A program made the position numbers and the translations under genes. Below the pieces are notes generated by a model, which saw only the letters and a program-made list of their open reading frames with translations, was not told the origin of the DNA and did no database searches. From JAABVY01 sp964496505 (GTDB lineage Bacteria; Zixibacteria; MSB-5A5; JAABVY01): a stretch of 46,332 bases of DNA. The stretch is from the NCBI GenBank assembly GCA_964496505.1, contig CAZBZV010000031.1:1-46332 (forward strand). The letters are read 5' to 3'. Positions 17,885 to 27,149 of this stretch are shown here, piece after piece (position 1 is the stretch's first letter; each line of letters opens with the position of its first letter).

Positions 17885-19139
17885 TTTTTTATACGGCCTC
17901 GAGCTTTTCGGCGTCAAGCTCGGCCTGAACAACATCACCAGATTTCTCAACCGGCTCGGCAATCCCCAGAAATCATTCAAGGGGATTCATATCGCCGGTA
18001 CAAATGGCAAGGGTTCGGTTGCCTCGATCTTCGAATCGATCCTGCATGAGGCGGGCTATAAAGTCGGCAAGTTCACCTCGCCTCATCTCTATAATTTCCG
18101 CGAACGCTTTCATCTCGATAGGGAGAAGGTAGATGAATCCTTTGTGGCGGACTTCATTGAGGAGCATCATGAGTATATCAAGGCCTCGCGCACGACATTT
18201 TTCGAAACCTGCACGGGCCTTGCCTTCGAGCTTTTCCGCCGTAATAATGTCGATTACGGCGTGGTGGAAGTCGGCCTGGGAGGTCGTCTGGATGCTACCT
18301 CTCTGATCGAGCCGGAATTAACAGTAATCACAAAAATTGCGAAGGATCATATCAAAACCCTGGGCGATTCAATCGCCAAAATCGCCTTCGAAAAGTGTGG
18401 TATTATAAAAGAAAATATTCCGCTGGTCACCTCGGCTTATGATCCCGAGGCGTTACATGTTATTCGTGAGGTAGCCGAAAGCAAAAATGCTCCGCTCTAT
18501 TGCCTCCTGCCGGAGAATATGGTAGAAGTTATGAGCATGAGTATAGAAAAAATGCGATTCAGCTTCAGCGAGAATTCGATACCGCCCAAAAATTATGTCG
18601 CCAATCTGGTGGGAACACATCAGGCTGAGAATTACGGGCTGGCGCTTCTGGGTCTGAAAGTCCTCGCCCAAAAAGGTTTGGAAATTCCCGAAGATGCATA
18701 TAAAAGCGGCGTAGAGAATGTCTTCTGGCCCGCCCGAATGCAATTCGTGCCGGGCAAGCCGAATTTGATTCTCGATTGCGCCCACAATCCCGACGGCATT
18801 CGTGTGCTGGTACAAAATGTACAGGCAATTTATCCTGGCAAAAAGTTCTTACTTCTATTGAGTATGCTTCGCCGGCCGGATTTTCCGGAGATTTTTACCG
18901 AGGTCAAAAAGATCTCTGATAAAATAATTCTGGCGATCCCGGATCACGACCGGGCGCCTCAACCTGAGGTTCTGGCGCGCGAGGCTATCGAGGCCCGGCT
19001 CAATTTCAAATTGATTCCCGACGTTCTGGAAGCATACAAATTTTCGCGAGAGCTGGTTGATAACGATGAGATTCTGCTGGTAGTGGGTTCACATTTCGCG
19101 CTCGGCAGGATTATGAAATTCGAAAATATCCCGACCTAA
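17862..19139 (+). CDS. folC: Bifunctional folylpolyglutamate synthase/dihydrofolate synthase
   Basis: Mur-ligase-family enzyme adding glutamate to dihydropteroate/tetrahydrofolate. The P-loop is AGTNGKGSV, followed by GKFTSPHL, VVEVGLGGRLDATS, TKIAKDHI and the C-terminal LDCAHNPDG. ATG 17862 gives 425 residues beginning MTYKEALDFLYGL, the family N-terminus. The frame extends upstream into accD, but that extension reads the accD coding sequence. It overlaps the accD 3' end by 23 bases, with GGAG about ten bases before the ATG. The accD-folC order is common in bacteria. Confidence 0.95.
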   Translation: MTYKEALDFLYGLELFGVKLGLNNITRFLNRLGNPQKSFKGIHIAGTNGKGSVASIFESILHEAGYKVGKFTSPHLYNFRERFHLDREKVDESFVADFIEEHHEYIKASRTTFFETCTGLAFELFRRNNVDYGVVEVGLGGRLDATSLIEPELTVITKIAKDHIKTLGDSIAKIAFEKCGIIKENIPLVTSAYDPEALHVIREVAESKNAPLYCLLPENMVEVMSMSIEKMRFSFSENSIPPKNYVANLVGTHQAENYGLALLGLKVLAQKGLEIPEDAYKSGVENVFWPARMQFVPGKPNLILDCAHNPDGIRVLVQNVQAIYPGKKFLLLLSMLRRPDFPEIFTEVKKISDKIILAIPDHDRAPQPEVLAREAIEARLNFKLIPDVLEAYKFSRELVDNDEILLVVGSHFALGRIMKFENIPT

Positions 19140-19169
19140 TAATATATAAACGGTCTAAAATTTGGTGTC

Positions 19170-20507
19170 ATGATGGATTCCGATTACGAAAAACTTGGTA
19201 GTACCGATAAAGTCTTAAAGCTAGAAGAGGAGATTTCGAAGCATATCGATGAGCTTACCAGGGCCAATAAGCGGCTGAAGCGTAAGATTTTTGACCTCTA
19301 TACGATTTTCGAAATTTCCAGGCACTTAAATTCTGTTCTGGATACCAAGAGCCTTTTAGATGGTATCATATTGACCATTATCGGCCAGATGGGTGTTTCG
19401 GGGTGCGCCATATTTACCGCAGCCAGTGAAAATGAGGGGCTTGTTCTGGCCAAAAGCAAAGGACTTACGCTCGATAAGGCAAAAACATATAACATACCGT
19501 TTGACAGCAGGCTTTTCAAGGCGGCGGAGGATACGCCCAATATCACTTATCATATAACCGAGCTCGAAAAGGATTTCCCGGAATCTCAAAAAGAAATCGA
19601 TATTCTGAAATCAATCGACTGCTCTCTTGTCATTCCAATGACCCTCAAAAATAAAATTTGCGGGCTTTTGGTTGTTACCGAGAAAATATCCCGAACGCCG
19701 TTTTATGAGGATGATAAGGATTTTTTGGCTATTCTGGCCAATCAGCTTTCCGTTGCGGTAGAAAACGCCCGCCTGTTTGAAAGCGAGAAGCAGGCCTACA
19801 ATCAACTGGCCAAAGCCCAGAGACAGCTCGTGGAAACAGAAAAACTGGCGGCTCTGGGACAGCTTTCTGCTCGGGTGGCACATGAAGTGAATAATCCGCT
19901 GGGAATCATAAAAAATTATCTGGAGCTCATATCACAGCAATCCCAAGGTTCTGAAACACTCGATAAATTCGTGAGCATACTTCGCGAAGAGGTAAATCGA
20001 ATTGCCGGAATTGTACGCCAGCTTCTGGATTTCTATCATCCGCGATCGGTTGAAAAGGGCGAGGTAAATCTTGCCAACGTGATCGATGAGCTGATTGTGC
20101 TGGTTTCGGTGCAGATGGAATCGAATCGAATCCGTCTTAAAAAAGATTATCCCGTGGACCTGCCCGGCGTTTGGGCTTCAGCGGAACAGCTTAAGCAGGT
20201 CTTCCTGAACCTGATTATGAATGCGAAGGATTTCATGCCCGACGGCGGCGAGATAATAATCAGCGGGAGAGAGGATAATGGTAATGTCATCCTTGATTTT
20301 GCCGACAGCGGAGCAGGCATCGATGAGAAAGCCCTTTCCAGAGTATTCGATCCGTTTTATACTACTAAGAAGAACGGAGCCGGAACAGGTCTGGGCTTGT
20401 CGGTCTGCTATGGCATTATACAGAATCATGGAGGAAATATTTCCGTAAGAAACAGGGCTGGAGGAGGAGCCGAGTTTACCGTAAGTTTACCCGTATATCA
20501 TGAATAG
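19170..20507 (+). CDS. Cytosolic GAF-domain sensor histidine kinase
   Basis: No membrane segment, so the signal is sensed in the cytoplasm. A short coiled-coil (about 15-45) leads into a GAF domain (about 50-205), then a coiled-coil, then the H-box LSARVAHEVNNPLGIIKNY (phospho-acceptor His238). The ATPase domain has the N-box NLIMNAKD, G1 DSGAGID and G2 GAGTGLGLSV. The HEVNNPL H-box places it with NtrB/ZraS-like kinases that often drive sigma-54 activators, consistent with the NtrC-type regulator two genes downstream. It overlaps the next gene by 8 bases. ATG 19170 and 19173 are both possible starts. Confidence 0.88.
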   Translation: MMDSDYEKLGSTDKVLKLEEEISKHIDELTRANKRLKRKIFDLYTIFEISRHLNSVLDTKSLLDGIILTIIGQMGVSGCAIFTAASENEGLVLAKSKGLTLDKAKTYNIPFDSRLFKAAEDTPNITYHITELEKDFPESQKEIDILKSIDCSLVIPMTLKNKICGLLVVTEKISRTPFYEDDKDFLAILANQLSVAVENARLFESEKQAYNQLAKAQRQLVETEKLAALGQLSARVAHEVNNPLGIIKNYLELISQQSQGSETLDKFVSILREEVNRIAGIVRQLLDFYHPRSVEKGEVNLANVIDELIVLVSVQMESNRIRLKKDYPVDLPGVWASAEQLKQVFLNLIMNAKDFMPDGGEIIISGREDNGNVILDFADSGAGIDEKALSRVFDPFYTTKKNGAGTGLGLSVCYGIIQNHGGNISVRNRAGGGAEFTVSLPVYHE

Positions 20508-22605
20508 CACTAACGAAAACCCGCATATATTGGTTGTTGATGATGAAGAGCGTATGGCTGAAAGCCTGCAAACTCTTCTGAAAGGCCTCGACTATGAGGT
20601 TGATATCGCTTTTGACGGCAACGAGGGTGCCGAGAAAATCAGAAAGGGCAGTTACGATCTTATAATATCCGATATAAAATTGCCCTATAAATCCGGCCTC
20701 GAGCTTCTGAATATAGCTCGCGACCTCGATTCGGATGCGGTAGTTATTCTTATGACCGCCTACGCCTCTTTGGAATCGGCTGTCGATGCCATCAGCCAGG
20801 GCGCCTATGATTATTTGCTGAAACCGGTTGAATTCACGCATTTGAAGATTGCTGTCAGCCGCGGTCTCGACAAGCATTTCTCGAACAAGGCCAGATTCGA
20901 GCTTCTGGACGAACTGAAGGAAAAAAATAAGCAGCTCAGCAGACGACTGGCTGAACTCAATGCGCTCTATAAGGCAGGTCATTCTCTTTCAACCACAATA
21001 GAAATCAAGGAACTTCTGACTCAGATAATGGAACTGGCTACCAAGGTAATCGGTGCCAAAACCGGCTCGGTTATGCTTCTGGACGGCGACCGTAATGTAC
21101 TTAAAATCCAGGCCTCAATCGGCGTGAAAAATGAAATCGTGGAGAATACCGAACTCCCAGTCGGGTCATCGATCGCAGGTTCTGTGGCCCAGACCGGTCA
21201 GCCAATAATGATTGAAAATATTGAGACAGACCCCGATTTCAAACGTCAGGCCAAAGACCAGTATGAATCCAAGTCCCTTCTTTCGGTGCCCCTGCAGGTT
21301 AAGGGATCGGTGATTGGAGTAATCAACCTAACAGACAAAATCAGCGACGAGAAATTCACCGAGGAGGACCTTAAGCTTTTGAATGCGCTTGCCTCTCAGG
21401 CCGCGATTGCAATCGACGACGCCCAGCATTTCGAGGAAGCCAGCCGCAAGCTGCGCGAATTCGTGGCACTCTATGAAATCGCATCTGAACTTCCGAATCT
21501 GGAGGATTTCCCGCAGATGGCGCGTCTTGTACATTTCCACATTAAAAATATTATGCCGGTTGAAATGACACTCTGGCTCTCCTATGATATTAAACAAAAA
21601 GTCCTGACCTTTAACTTCTGGGACGGTTGGGGCAAAGAAAACTATGAGAAGGTCGAAAACGAGGAGATCCCTCTTGGGGGTAAGCAGATTGAAAGCCCCG
21701 AGGGTCGCGCCTCGGTAATTCTCGATTTTCTGAATAAACGCCTTCCAATCGAGGGCAAGATCAAGTCTTTCCGGGCTGTGCCAATCTACACTAAAGGGCA
21801 TTTCTATGGCCTTTTCTGTATGGGTTCTCTTCAGGAAGAAGCCTTCATGACAGACCATGAATACCTGGCATCAATTATAACCTCCCAGGCCGCTTCGCTC
21901 TATGAACGCCAGAGAGCTATGCTTAACGCCACGCGGCTGATGACTATGGGCAATATGATGTCGGAGATTTCCCATGACCTTCGCAAACCGCTTACCAATA
22001 TCAAGGGCGGGATGCAGATTATGAAAGACCGCTGGCCCGAAATTGCCGAAAACGACAATTTCTTCGATATGGCACAGCAGGAGCTTTCACGTCTATCGGA
22101 ACTGGTACGCGAACTGGTTGACTTTTCAAATCCAACACGCTATCAAACCGAGAAAAGGAAAGTCGATGAGATTCTCGACCGGGCAACTAAACTGGTGCAG
22201 CATGATTTGAAGCGCAATAATATCGAACTGGAAACCAATTTCGAGGAAAACCTGCCATCGGTTGCCATTAATTACAACCAGATAATCGAAATATTCCTGA
22301 ATATGTTTATGAATGCTATTGACGCTATGGAAGACGGCGGTAAACTCACTGTAAAAGCTCTCCGAAGCGCCGATTATGAAGACGGCAAGTCGTATGTGCA
22401 GATTCAGATTACCGACACCGGCAAAGGCATTCCGGCTGAAGAGCATGAGAGGATTTTCGAACGCTATTATACCACCAAGGAAAGCGGTACCGGTCTCGGA
22501 TTGTCTGTGGTCGACCGCATTATCAAAGCTCATAATGGCAAAATCGAACTGAAGTCAAAGGCTGGAAAGGGCACCACCTTTATAATCAGTCTGCCTGTTT
22601 CCTAA
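20500..22605 (+). CDS. Hybrid regulator: receiver - GAF - GAF-like - histidine kinase
   Basis: A receiver is at the N-terminus (about 8-122; VVDDEE pocket, phospho-acceptor Asp58, YLLKPV lysine). Then come a coiled-coil, a clear GAF domain (about 150-310), a second, more divergent GAF-like region (about 320-470), and a kinase core with H-box SEISHDLRKPLTNIKG (His492). The N-box, DTGKGIP and GTGLGLSVV motifs are all present. No membrane segments. Having the receiver before the kinase suggests the protein receives phosphate from another kinase, probably the adjacent one, and its own activity is tuned by it. It starts inside the end of that kinase gene, so the two are co-translated. Confidence 0.88.
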   Translation: MNSTNENPHILVVDDEERMAESLQTLLKGLDYEVDIAFDGNEGAEKIRKGSYDLIISDIKLPYKSGLELLNIARDLDSDAVVILMTAYASLESAVDAISQGAYDYLLKPVEFTHLKIAVSRGLDKHFSNKARFELLDELKEKNKQLSRRLAELNALYKAGHSLSTTIEIKELLTQIMELATKVIGAKTGSVMLLDGDRNVLKIQASIGVKNEIVENTELPVGSSIAGSVAQTGQPIMIENIETDPDFKRQAKDQYESKSLLSVPLQVKGSVIGVINLTDKISDEKFTEEDLKLLNALASQAAIAIDDAQHFEEASRKLREFVALYEIASELPNLEDFPQMARLVHFHIKNIMPVEMTLWLSYDIKQKVLTFNFWDGWGKENYEKVENEEIPLGGKQIESPEGRASVILDFLNKRLPIEGKIKSFRAVPIYTKGHFYGLFCMGSLQEEAFMTDHEYLASIITSQAASLYERQRAMLNATRLMTMGNMMSEISHDLRKPLTNIKGGMQIMKDRWPEIAENDNFFDMAQQELSRLSELVRELVDFSNPTRYQTEKRKVDEILDRATKLVQHDLKRNNIELETNFEENLPSVAINYNQIIEIFLNMFMNAIDAMEDGGKLTVKALRSADYEDGKSYVQIQITDTGKGIPAEEHERIFERYYTTKESGTGLGLSVVDRIIKAHNGKIELKSKAGKGTTFIISLPVS

Positions 22606-22754
22606 GTTGTTGCAAAACAGCCCCATATAATTTTCTATTGACATTTTGGGTTGGATTGATGATTTTGCAAATGCTTGCAAAAAATAGGCAGTCTATTGCT
22701 TAATTAAAGGGCGTATGTGGCCGATATCATTACAAAGACAGGAATATGGCATAA

Positions 22755-24209
22755 ATGAAGAAAGATAAAGTAAAGCTTCTCATAATTGATGATGATCCCA
22801 AGGTTGGATGGATACTGACCGAAGGTCTGGAGGGGCAGTATGATATATTGCTGGCTCGGGATGGCATCGAGGGGATTCAGGTTGCCTCCAAAGAGAATCC
22901 CGAGTTAATCCTTCTGGATATCAAAATGCCCGGTATGGACGGGATCGAGGTTTTACGAAAGCTGAAAAAGGCCGAGATTCCCTCGGAGGTTATTATGCTT
23001 TCGGGGCATGGCGAGACGAAATATATCGTGGAATCGATCCAGCTCGGTGCCGCGGAATTTATCAATAAGCCATTTGATGTTAAGGAAGTGGAAATACATC
23101 TCCAGTCCGTGCTGGAAAAAAGTCATCTGCGCAGCAAAATCCGCGAATATGAGAAAGAACTGAAATCCAGAAATCAGTATGAGAATTTTATCGGAGATTC
23201 GCATAAGATGGTCGAGGTGCGCAATATCATCGAGCAGGTTGCCGACAGCGAGCTGACCGTATTGATTCGCGGTGAATCCGGCACAGGAAAAGAGATCGTA
23301 GCGCGCATGCTTCACAACCTCTCGGCCAGATCGGCTCTATCTTTTACCAAGGTAAACTGCGCCGCAATTCCCCGCGAACTTCTTGAGGCAGAGCTTTTTG
23401 GCTATGAGAAGGGCGCCTTTACCGGCGCGCACAAGACCAAGCCGGGGCGCTTCGAGGTTGCCAACAAGGGGACGATCTTTCTGGATGAAATCGGCGATAT
23501 GCATATGGATTTACAGTCCAAGCTCCTGCAGGTACTGGAACAGCAGGAATTTGTGAGAGTGGGCGGAATCCAGAATATCAAGGTTGATGTCAGAATTATT
23601 TGCGCCACCAACAGAAATTTGGAACAGGCTATCGCCGATCAACGTTTCCGGGATGACTTGTTTTATAGATTGAATGAAATAACGGTATTCCTTCCGCCGC
23701 TTAGGGAACGTCTTGACGATATTCCTCTACTGGTTGATCATTTCCTCAAGAAGTACAACGCGCTGTATAAAAAGGATTATCCCACGATTTCAAGCGAGAC
23801 AATAGAAAGGCTTTCCAATTTTCACTGGCCCGGTAATGTCCGTCAGCTTGAAAATGTTATCAAGCAGATTGTGGTCCGCGAAGATGAGAATATTACCGAT
23901 GCGCTTCTGAAGGCGGGGGCTGCTATGCCCACCAATGCGGGTGCGGGAGTTCCCGGAAATTCAGGAACACAACAGCAGCAGGCACCGGTCGGAAATCCGA
24001 CTCCTATAGATCCGGAAACCGGTGAAAAGGATTATTCGCTCAAAAAGCGAGTGTCCAGAGCTGTGGAGCGCGAGGAAAAATCATTGATTGCGGAGGTCTT
24101 AAATAAGGTCAACTGGAATAGGCGTAAGGCCTCGGAGATTTTAGGGGTCTCATACAGATCATTGCTCTATAAGATAAAGGAATACAGAATTAATGAGATG
24201 AACTCGTAA
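22755..24209 (+). CDS. Sigma-54-dependent response regulator, NtrC family
   Basis: Receiver (about 6-122, phospho-acceptor Asp55), sigma-54-interacting AAA+ domain (about 150-385) and Fis-type helix-turn-helix (about 440-480). The AAA+ domain has Walker A GESGTGKE, the sigma-54-contacting GAFTGA near residue 220, Walker B GTIFLDEIGD and an R-finger region. All residues needed for ATP-driven remodelling appear intact. A Gly/Gln/Pro-rich linker (NAGAGVPGNSG then QQQQ) joins AAA+ and HTH, longer than usual. A 149-base gap separates it from the hybrid kinase, so it may have its own promoter. Its targets are unknown; I found no convincing GG-N10-GC sigma-54 promoter nearby. Confidence 0.93.
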   Translation: MKKDKVKLLIIDDDPKVGWILTEGLEGQYDILLARDGIEGIQVASKENPELILLDIKMPGMDGIEVLRKLKKAEIPSEVIMLSGHGETKYIVESIQLGAAEFINKPFDVKEVEIHLQSVLEKSHLRSKIREYEKELKSRNQYENFIGDSHKMVEVRNIIEQVADSELTVLIRGESGTGKEIVARMLHNLSARSALSFTKVNCAAIPRELLEAELFGYEKGAFTGAHKTKPGRFEVANKGTIFLDEIGDMHMDLQSKLLQVLEQQEFVRVGGIQNIKVDVRIICATNRNLEQAIADQRFRDDLFYRLNEITVFLPPLRERLDDIPLLVDHFLKKYNALYKKDYPTISSETIERLSNFHWPGNVRQLENVIKQIVVREDENITDALLKAGAAMPTNAGAGVPGNSGTQQQQAPVGNPTPIDPETGEKDYSLKKRVSRAVEREEKSLIAEVLNKVNWNRRKASEILGVSYRSLLYKIKEYRINEMNS

Positions 24210-24314
24210 AAAAGTTGTATTTTTGGTTTTGGAGAATAATAAGACTTGAAATTTGGTTTGTGTAATTTTATAATCAGATAATTGTGTGATCCATAATTAG
24301 CCGCCCAGACGAAT

Positions 24315-24785
24315 ATGAGAGAAATCGAAAAAAGTTTTGTTCATTACTATCCCGAGCTGGAGGATTTCGGCTTTCGTGCCAGGCAGGAGCTTAAGCGTGC
24401 GGAGCGTTATGCCTGCTTTTTGTCGCTGGTAGATTTGAATCTGGATTCGATGCTGAGTACTCTTAAGCAGCGCGAGAAATTCAAAAACGGCGATTTTGAA
24501 GCCGCTCAGCAAAAGATCAGGGAATTTGTCTGCAAAAACCTGCGCGAGACCGATGTCGTTTCTGGCATTGAGGGCAACCGCATGATGATCCTCCTGGCCG
24601 AGACACCGTTTGAAGGCGCCGATGCATTTTCAAAGCGGCTTTCGCACAGCTTGAATGAATTTATCTCCAGCACCTTTGATTTCTCCTACAATTTCGATAT
24701 CCACGCCGAGATATCATCATTTCCGCACAATGAAAAATCCTCGCTTAAACTGGCCGAGACGATTGATAAAATTATAAGCGACTAA
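24315..24785 (+). CDS. Degenerate GGDEF-like domain protein
   Basis: A small cytosolic protein of 156 residues. The second half has the shape of a GGDEF fold: LRETDVVSGIEGNRMMILL followed by AETPFEGADAFSKRLSHSL. This mirrors the lRxxDxxaRyGGDEFxilLpeT...A..laeRl pattern of diguanylate cyclases. The GGDEF signature itself is replaced (GIEGNRM), so catalysis is very unlikely. It may be a GTP- or c-di-GMP-independent structural relic used as a sensor or partner. It lies 105 bases after the NtrC-type gene on the same strand and converges with the DUF5916 genes. Function is not known. Confidence 0.6.
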   Translation: MREIEKSFVHYYPELEDFGFRARQELKRAERYACFLSLVDLNLDSMLSTLKQREKFKNGDFEAAQQKIREFVCKNLRETDVVSGIEGNRMMILLAETPFEGADAFSKRLSHSLNEFISSTFDFSYNFDIHAEISSFPHNEKSSLKLAETIDKIISD

Positions 24786-24795
24786 GCAGCGCTTT

Positions 24796-27072
24796 CTACA
24801 ACTGAACCAGATACTGAATCTTCATGAAATATTGACGATTGTATTGTCTCAAATCGTAACCATTTTTGCCGTCGTAATCATGCAAATCATGAGTGGAACC
24901 GAGGTAGAAAACCGTGAATAGATTGAGCCTGTAGGTAAGGAGCGGATCGAACTCCCAGGTCTTTGCAAAATCATTGTACTGGGTGATAAAGCGCAGCGAG
25001 AATTCACGGGTGAACTGGTAGTCAAATCGAATGCGCGTGGCATAACCCTCGAAGATATTTCCTCCGGTAGAAGCCGAATCTGATTTTACATATTCGATCC
25101 GGGGGCTGATTGTCAAGCGGTTAGTCGGCCTTAATTCCACCCAGCCCTCCAGATACGTTTCCTGTCCCATTATCGGCAGGGGATCGACATTGCGCGCAAT
25201 GGAACGTCCCAGTGACAGGTTCGCTCCAAAGTGAAGATAACTCGTAAATCTCGTAGTCGTATAAACCGAAAATCTTTTGATTCCGGGGAATTCCACACCC
25301 CTCAGCTTCTCCCAGCTTCCCAGGTAGTACATCTCGAGAAATGTCTGGCCGGGAAGCTGCATGCCCAGACCGCCCCGAAACCATTCATCTTTACGCTCTT
25401 TGGCAAAATTCCACTTTCTGCCGATGCTTATTGATGGAAAGATATTGGCAATGATCTTTGAATCCGGATAGAGATCAAGTCCCGTGTTAAACTCAGTAAG
25501 GCGGAAATTATTCGAGGTTTCGAATCCATTATCGGCCCTGAAAGTCGGGCTTTTTTCCCAGTAATCCAGATCGAACCACCAGGTGCGGGCGCTGCGCTCG
25601 AAGCTGGCATAGACTGCTTGTCCCCAGTACGATTCCCCGTCAAAGGCGGCTGTTTTTGTACCATTGTCGAAAGTAAACTGATTGATCTCGCTTGTGATAG
25701 CGCTGTCATTGGGTTCCTCGGTATGGCTGGCCATGAATTGAAATTCAAGCTGGTAGTTTCTATTCAATTTAAACAGCATATCAGTGCTGATTACTGAGCC
25801 GGATCCCCCGTTATTATAGCGCCGGTCGGTAATTGTCGCGCCTATATGAGATTCTTCTCCGAATGTCTGACGGGCGCGGAAAATATTGGAGTAACTTTTT
25901 CCGTTGGATAAAAATGCGCTGGATTCCTCGAACGGGATAATAATAGGGGAATGCTCGTCATAAGCAGTCAAATATGCCAGATTGGTGCGATTCATTCTAC
26001 CGATTAATTTTCCCGCAAAGATCGGATCGTTGATCGAACGTGTATAGACCGGAGTGAACCAGGTCTGGAAAAGATCACTGCCCTCCTGGAAGAAGGGACG
26101 CCGCTCGGGATAAAAAAGTGCAAATGTTGTATTGACATCTATCTGAGTAACGTCAGATTCGATCTGGCTGAAATCGGGATTATACGTCGCCTCAGCGGAT
26201 ATGCTCGAGGTAAGGTTGTATTTTACGCCCAGCGAGGCCTCACCGTCAATATCCTGATTGATAAATTCCGAGTTTGGATTATCGAAATCGTTCAAGCCCC
26301 CGCTTTGGTTAGCAACGATAGACGGCAGCAGTTCGATGCCCCGCCCGGGACTAACGCCCCGAATTCCCGTAATTGTACCCCATTGGCAGGGCCAACAGGG
26401 CTCATCTCGGCTATATGCTGCCCAGGAGCTTTGCCGGCGAAGCTCGCGGGGATGATTCCGCCAGAAATCTATCCTCCAGGTCTGAATTTCGCAGTTTGGA
26501 AAACGCAGCGATGCAAAGGGGATGGCGAATTCAACCTGATAACCGGACTCGGTAATCTTCCCTTCGGCCTCGAAAATAACATCATAACTGTCATCCTCAC
26601 CTCCGCCTCTCGACCAGAGCGCATCATACTGGACGCCAAAGGGATTTGCGCCGATTTCATACGCCCAGGCAGCATCTCCGTATGTGTCAAGTGCAATAAT
26701 GACATTATCATCCGAACCAACTCGGTCTCTTTCGCTGTAAGTTGCCCTGATAGAGGATGGATCATCCTCACACACAAAAGCAACATATAGTCTGTCTTCA
26801 TCATATGTGACATAAACATCGGTGCCAACCGGCGGCTTGGTCTGGTCGCCGGGGAAATGCTCATGGAATCTGTTGATATGCAAAGCTTCTGACCAGCCCG
26901 GATCGCTTACATCTCCGTCAATTTCAATAGATTTATCAGTCGCAGAAATCTCAGCCTCGGGCAGATAGACAGGTACCCATTCATCCGCGATTGCTGTAGA
27001 GCACAGAATGCCCAGCAAAGTGATTATAAGCGCTGGAAATTTACTGGATTTAATATGTACCGGATTATTCAT
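24796..27072 (-). CDS. DUF5916 outer-membrane protein with CBM9-like N-terminal domain (paralogue 1)
   Basis: A signal peptide (about 1-29, ending TAIADEW) precedes a carbohydrate-binding family 9-like beta-sandwich (about 38-225: IDGDVSDPGWSEA, VYVTYDEDRLYVAFVCED, GYQVEFAIPFASLRF). After CWPCQWGTI and FALFYPERRPFFQEGSDLF, the DUF5916 hallmark, a long region of alternating polar/aromatic strands suggests a beta-barrel. Such proteins are frequent in FCB bacteria. Their substrate is not established, although surface glycan or peptide uptake/processing has been suggested by context in some. It is followed on the same strand by nothing but the convergent GGDEF-like gene. No strong ribosome-binding site; a hairpin and palindrome precede it. 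Confidence 0.85.
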   Translation of the reverse strand: MNNPVHIKSSKFPALIITLLGILCSTAIADEWVPVYLPEAEISATDKSIEIDGDVSDPGWSEALHINRFHEHFPGDQTKPPVGTDVYVTYDEDRLYVAFVCEDDPSSIRATYSERDRVGSDDNVIIALDTYGDAAWAYEIGANPFGVQYDALWSRGGGEDDSYDVIFEAEGKITESGYQVEFAIPFASLRFPNCEIQTWRIDFWRNHPRELRRQSSWAAYSRDEPCWPCQWGTITGIRGVSPGRGIELLPSIVANQSGGLNDFDNPNSEFINQDIDGEASLGVKYNLTSSISAEATYNPDFSQIESDVTQIDVNTTFALFYPERRPFFQEGSDLFQTWFTPVYTRSINDPIFAGKLIGRMNRTNLAYLTAYDEHSPIIIPFEESSAFLSNGKSYSNIFRARQTFGEESHIGATITDRRYNNGGSGSVISTDMLFKLNRNYQLEFQFMASHTEEPNDSAITSEINQFTFDNGTKTAAFDGESYWGQAVYASFERSARTWWFDLDYWEKSPTFRADNGFETSNNFRLTEFNTGLDLYPDSKIIANIFPSISIGRKWNFAKERKDEWFRGGLGMQLPGQTFLEMYYLGSWEKLRGVEFPGIKRFSVYTTTRFTSYLHFGANLSLGRSIARNVDPLPIMGQETYLEGWVELRPTNRLTISPRIEYVKSDSASTGGNIFEGYATRIRFDYQFTREFSLRFITQYNDFAKTWEFDPLLTYRLNLFTVFYLGSTHDLHDYDGKNGYDLRQYNRQYFMKIQYLVQL

Positions 27073-27083
27073 ATTCAGACATA

Positions 27084-27119
27084 CGGGAAAATCCCTATCC
27101 TGTTTCAGGATTTTTCCCG
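27084..27119 (-). other. Long hairpin in the leader between the two DUF5916 genes
   Basis: CGGGAAAATCC (27084-27094) pairs with GGATTTTTCCCG (27108-27119), and a competing inner stem ATCCTG/CAGGAT (27097-27102/27106-27111) is available. It lies 12 bases upstream of the paralogue 1 start. There is no U-run on the minus strand, so it is more likely an RNA stabiliser or leader structure than a terminator. Confidence 0.4.
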
Positions 27120-27133
27120 CATGTCCTCATTTT

Positions 27134-27149
27134 ATGTAAGCTCTTACAT
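27134..27149. promoter_or_regulatory. ATGT-N8-ACAT palindrome (candidate PadR-type operator, copy 1)
   Basis: ATGTAAGCTCTTACAT is a perfect 7-base inverted repeat around CT. It overlaps the stop codon of the upstream DUF5916 gene and lies about 62 bases before the downstream one. A near-identical palindrome occurs at 31766-31781. ATGT-N8-ACAT is the spacing recognised by known PadR-family repressors; no padR gene is in this window. Confidence 0.45.

Noticed and set aside
22638..22700. Possible sigma-54 promoter before the NtrC-type gene (TGG...TTGC)
   Set aside because: The distance between the GG and GC pairs is two bases too long for the strict GG-N10-GC rule, and the TTGACA nearby lacks a good -10.
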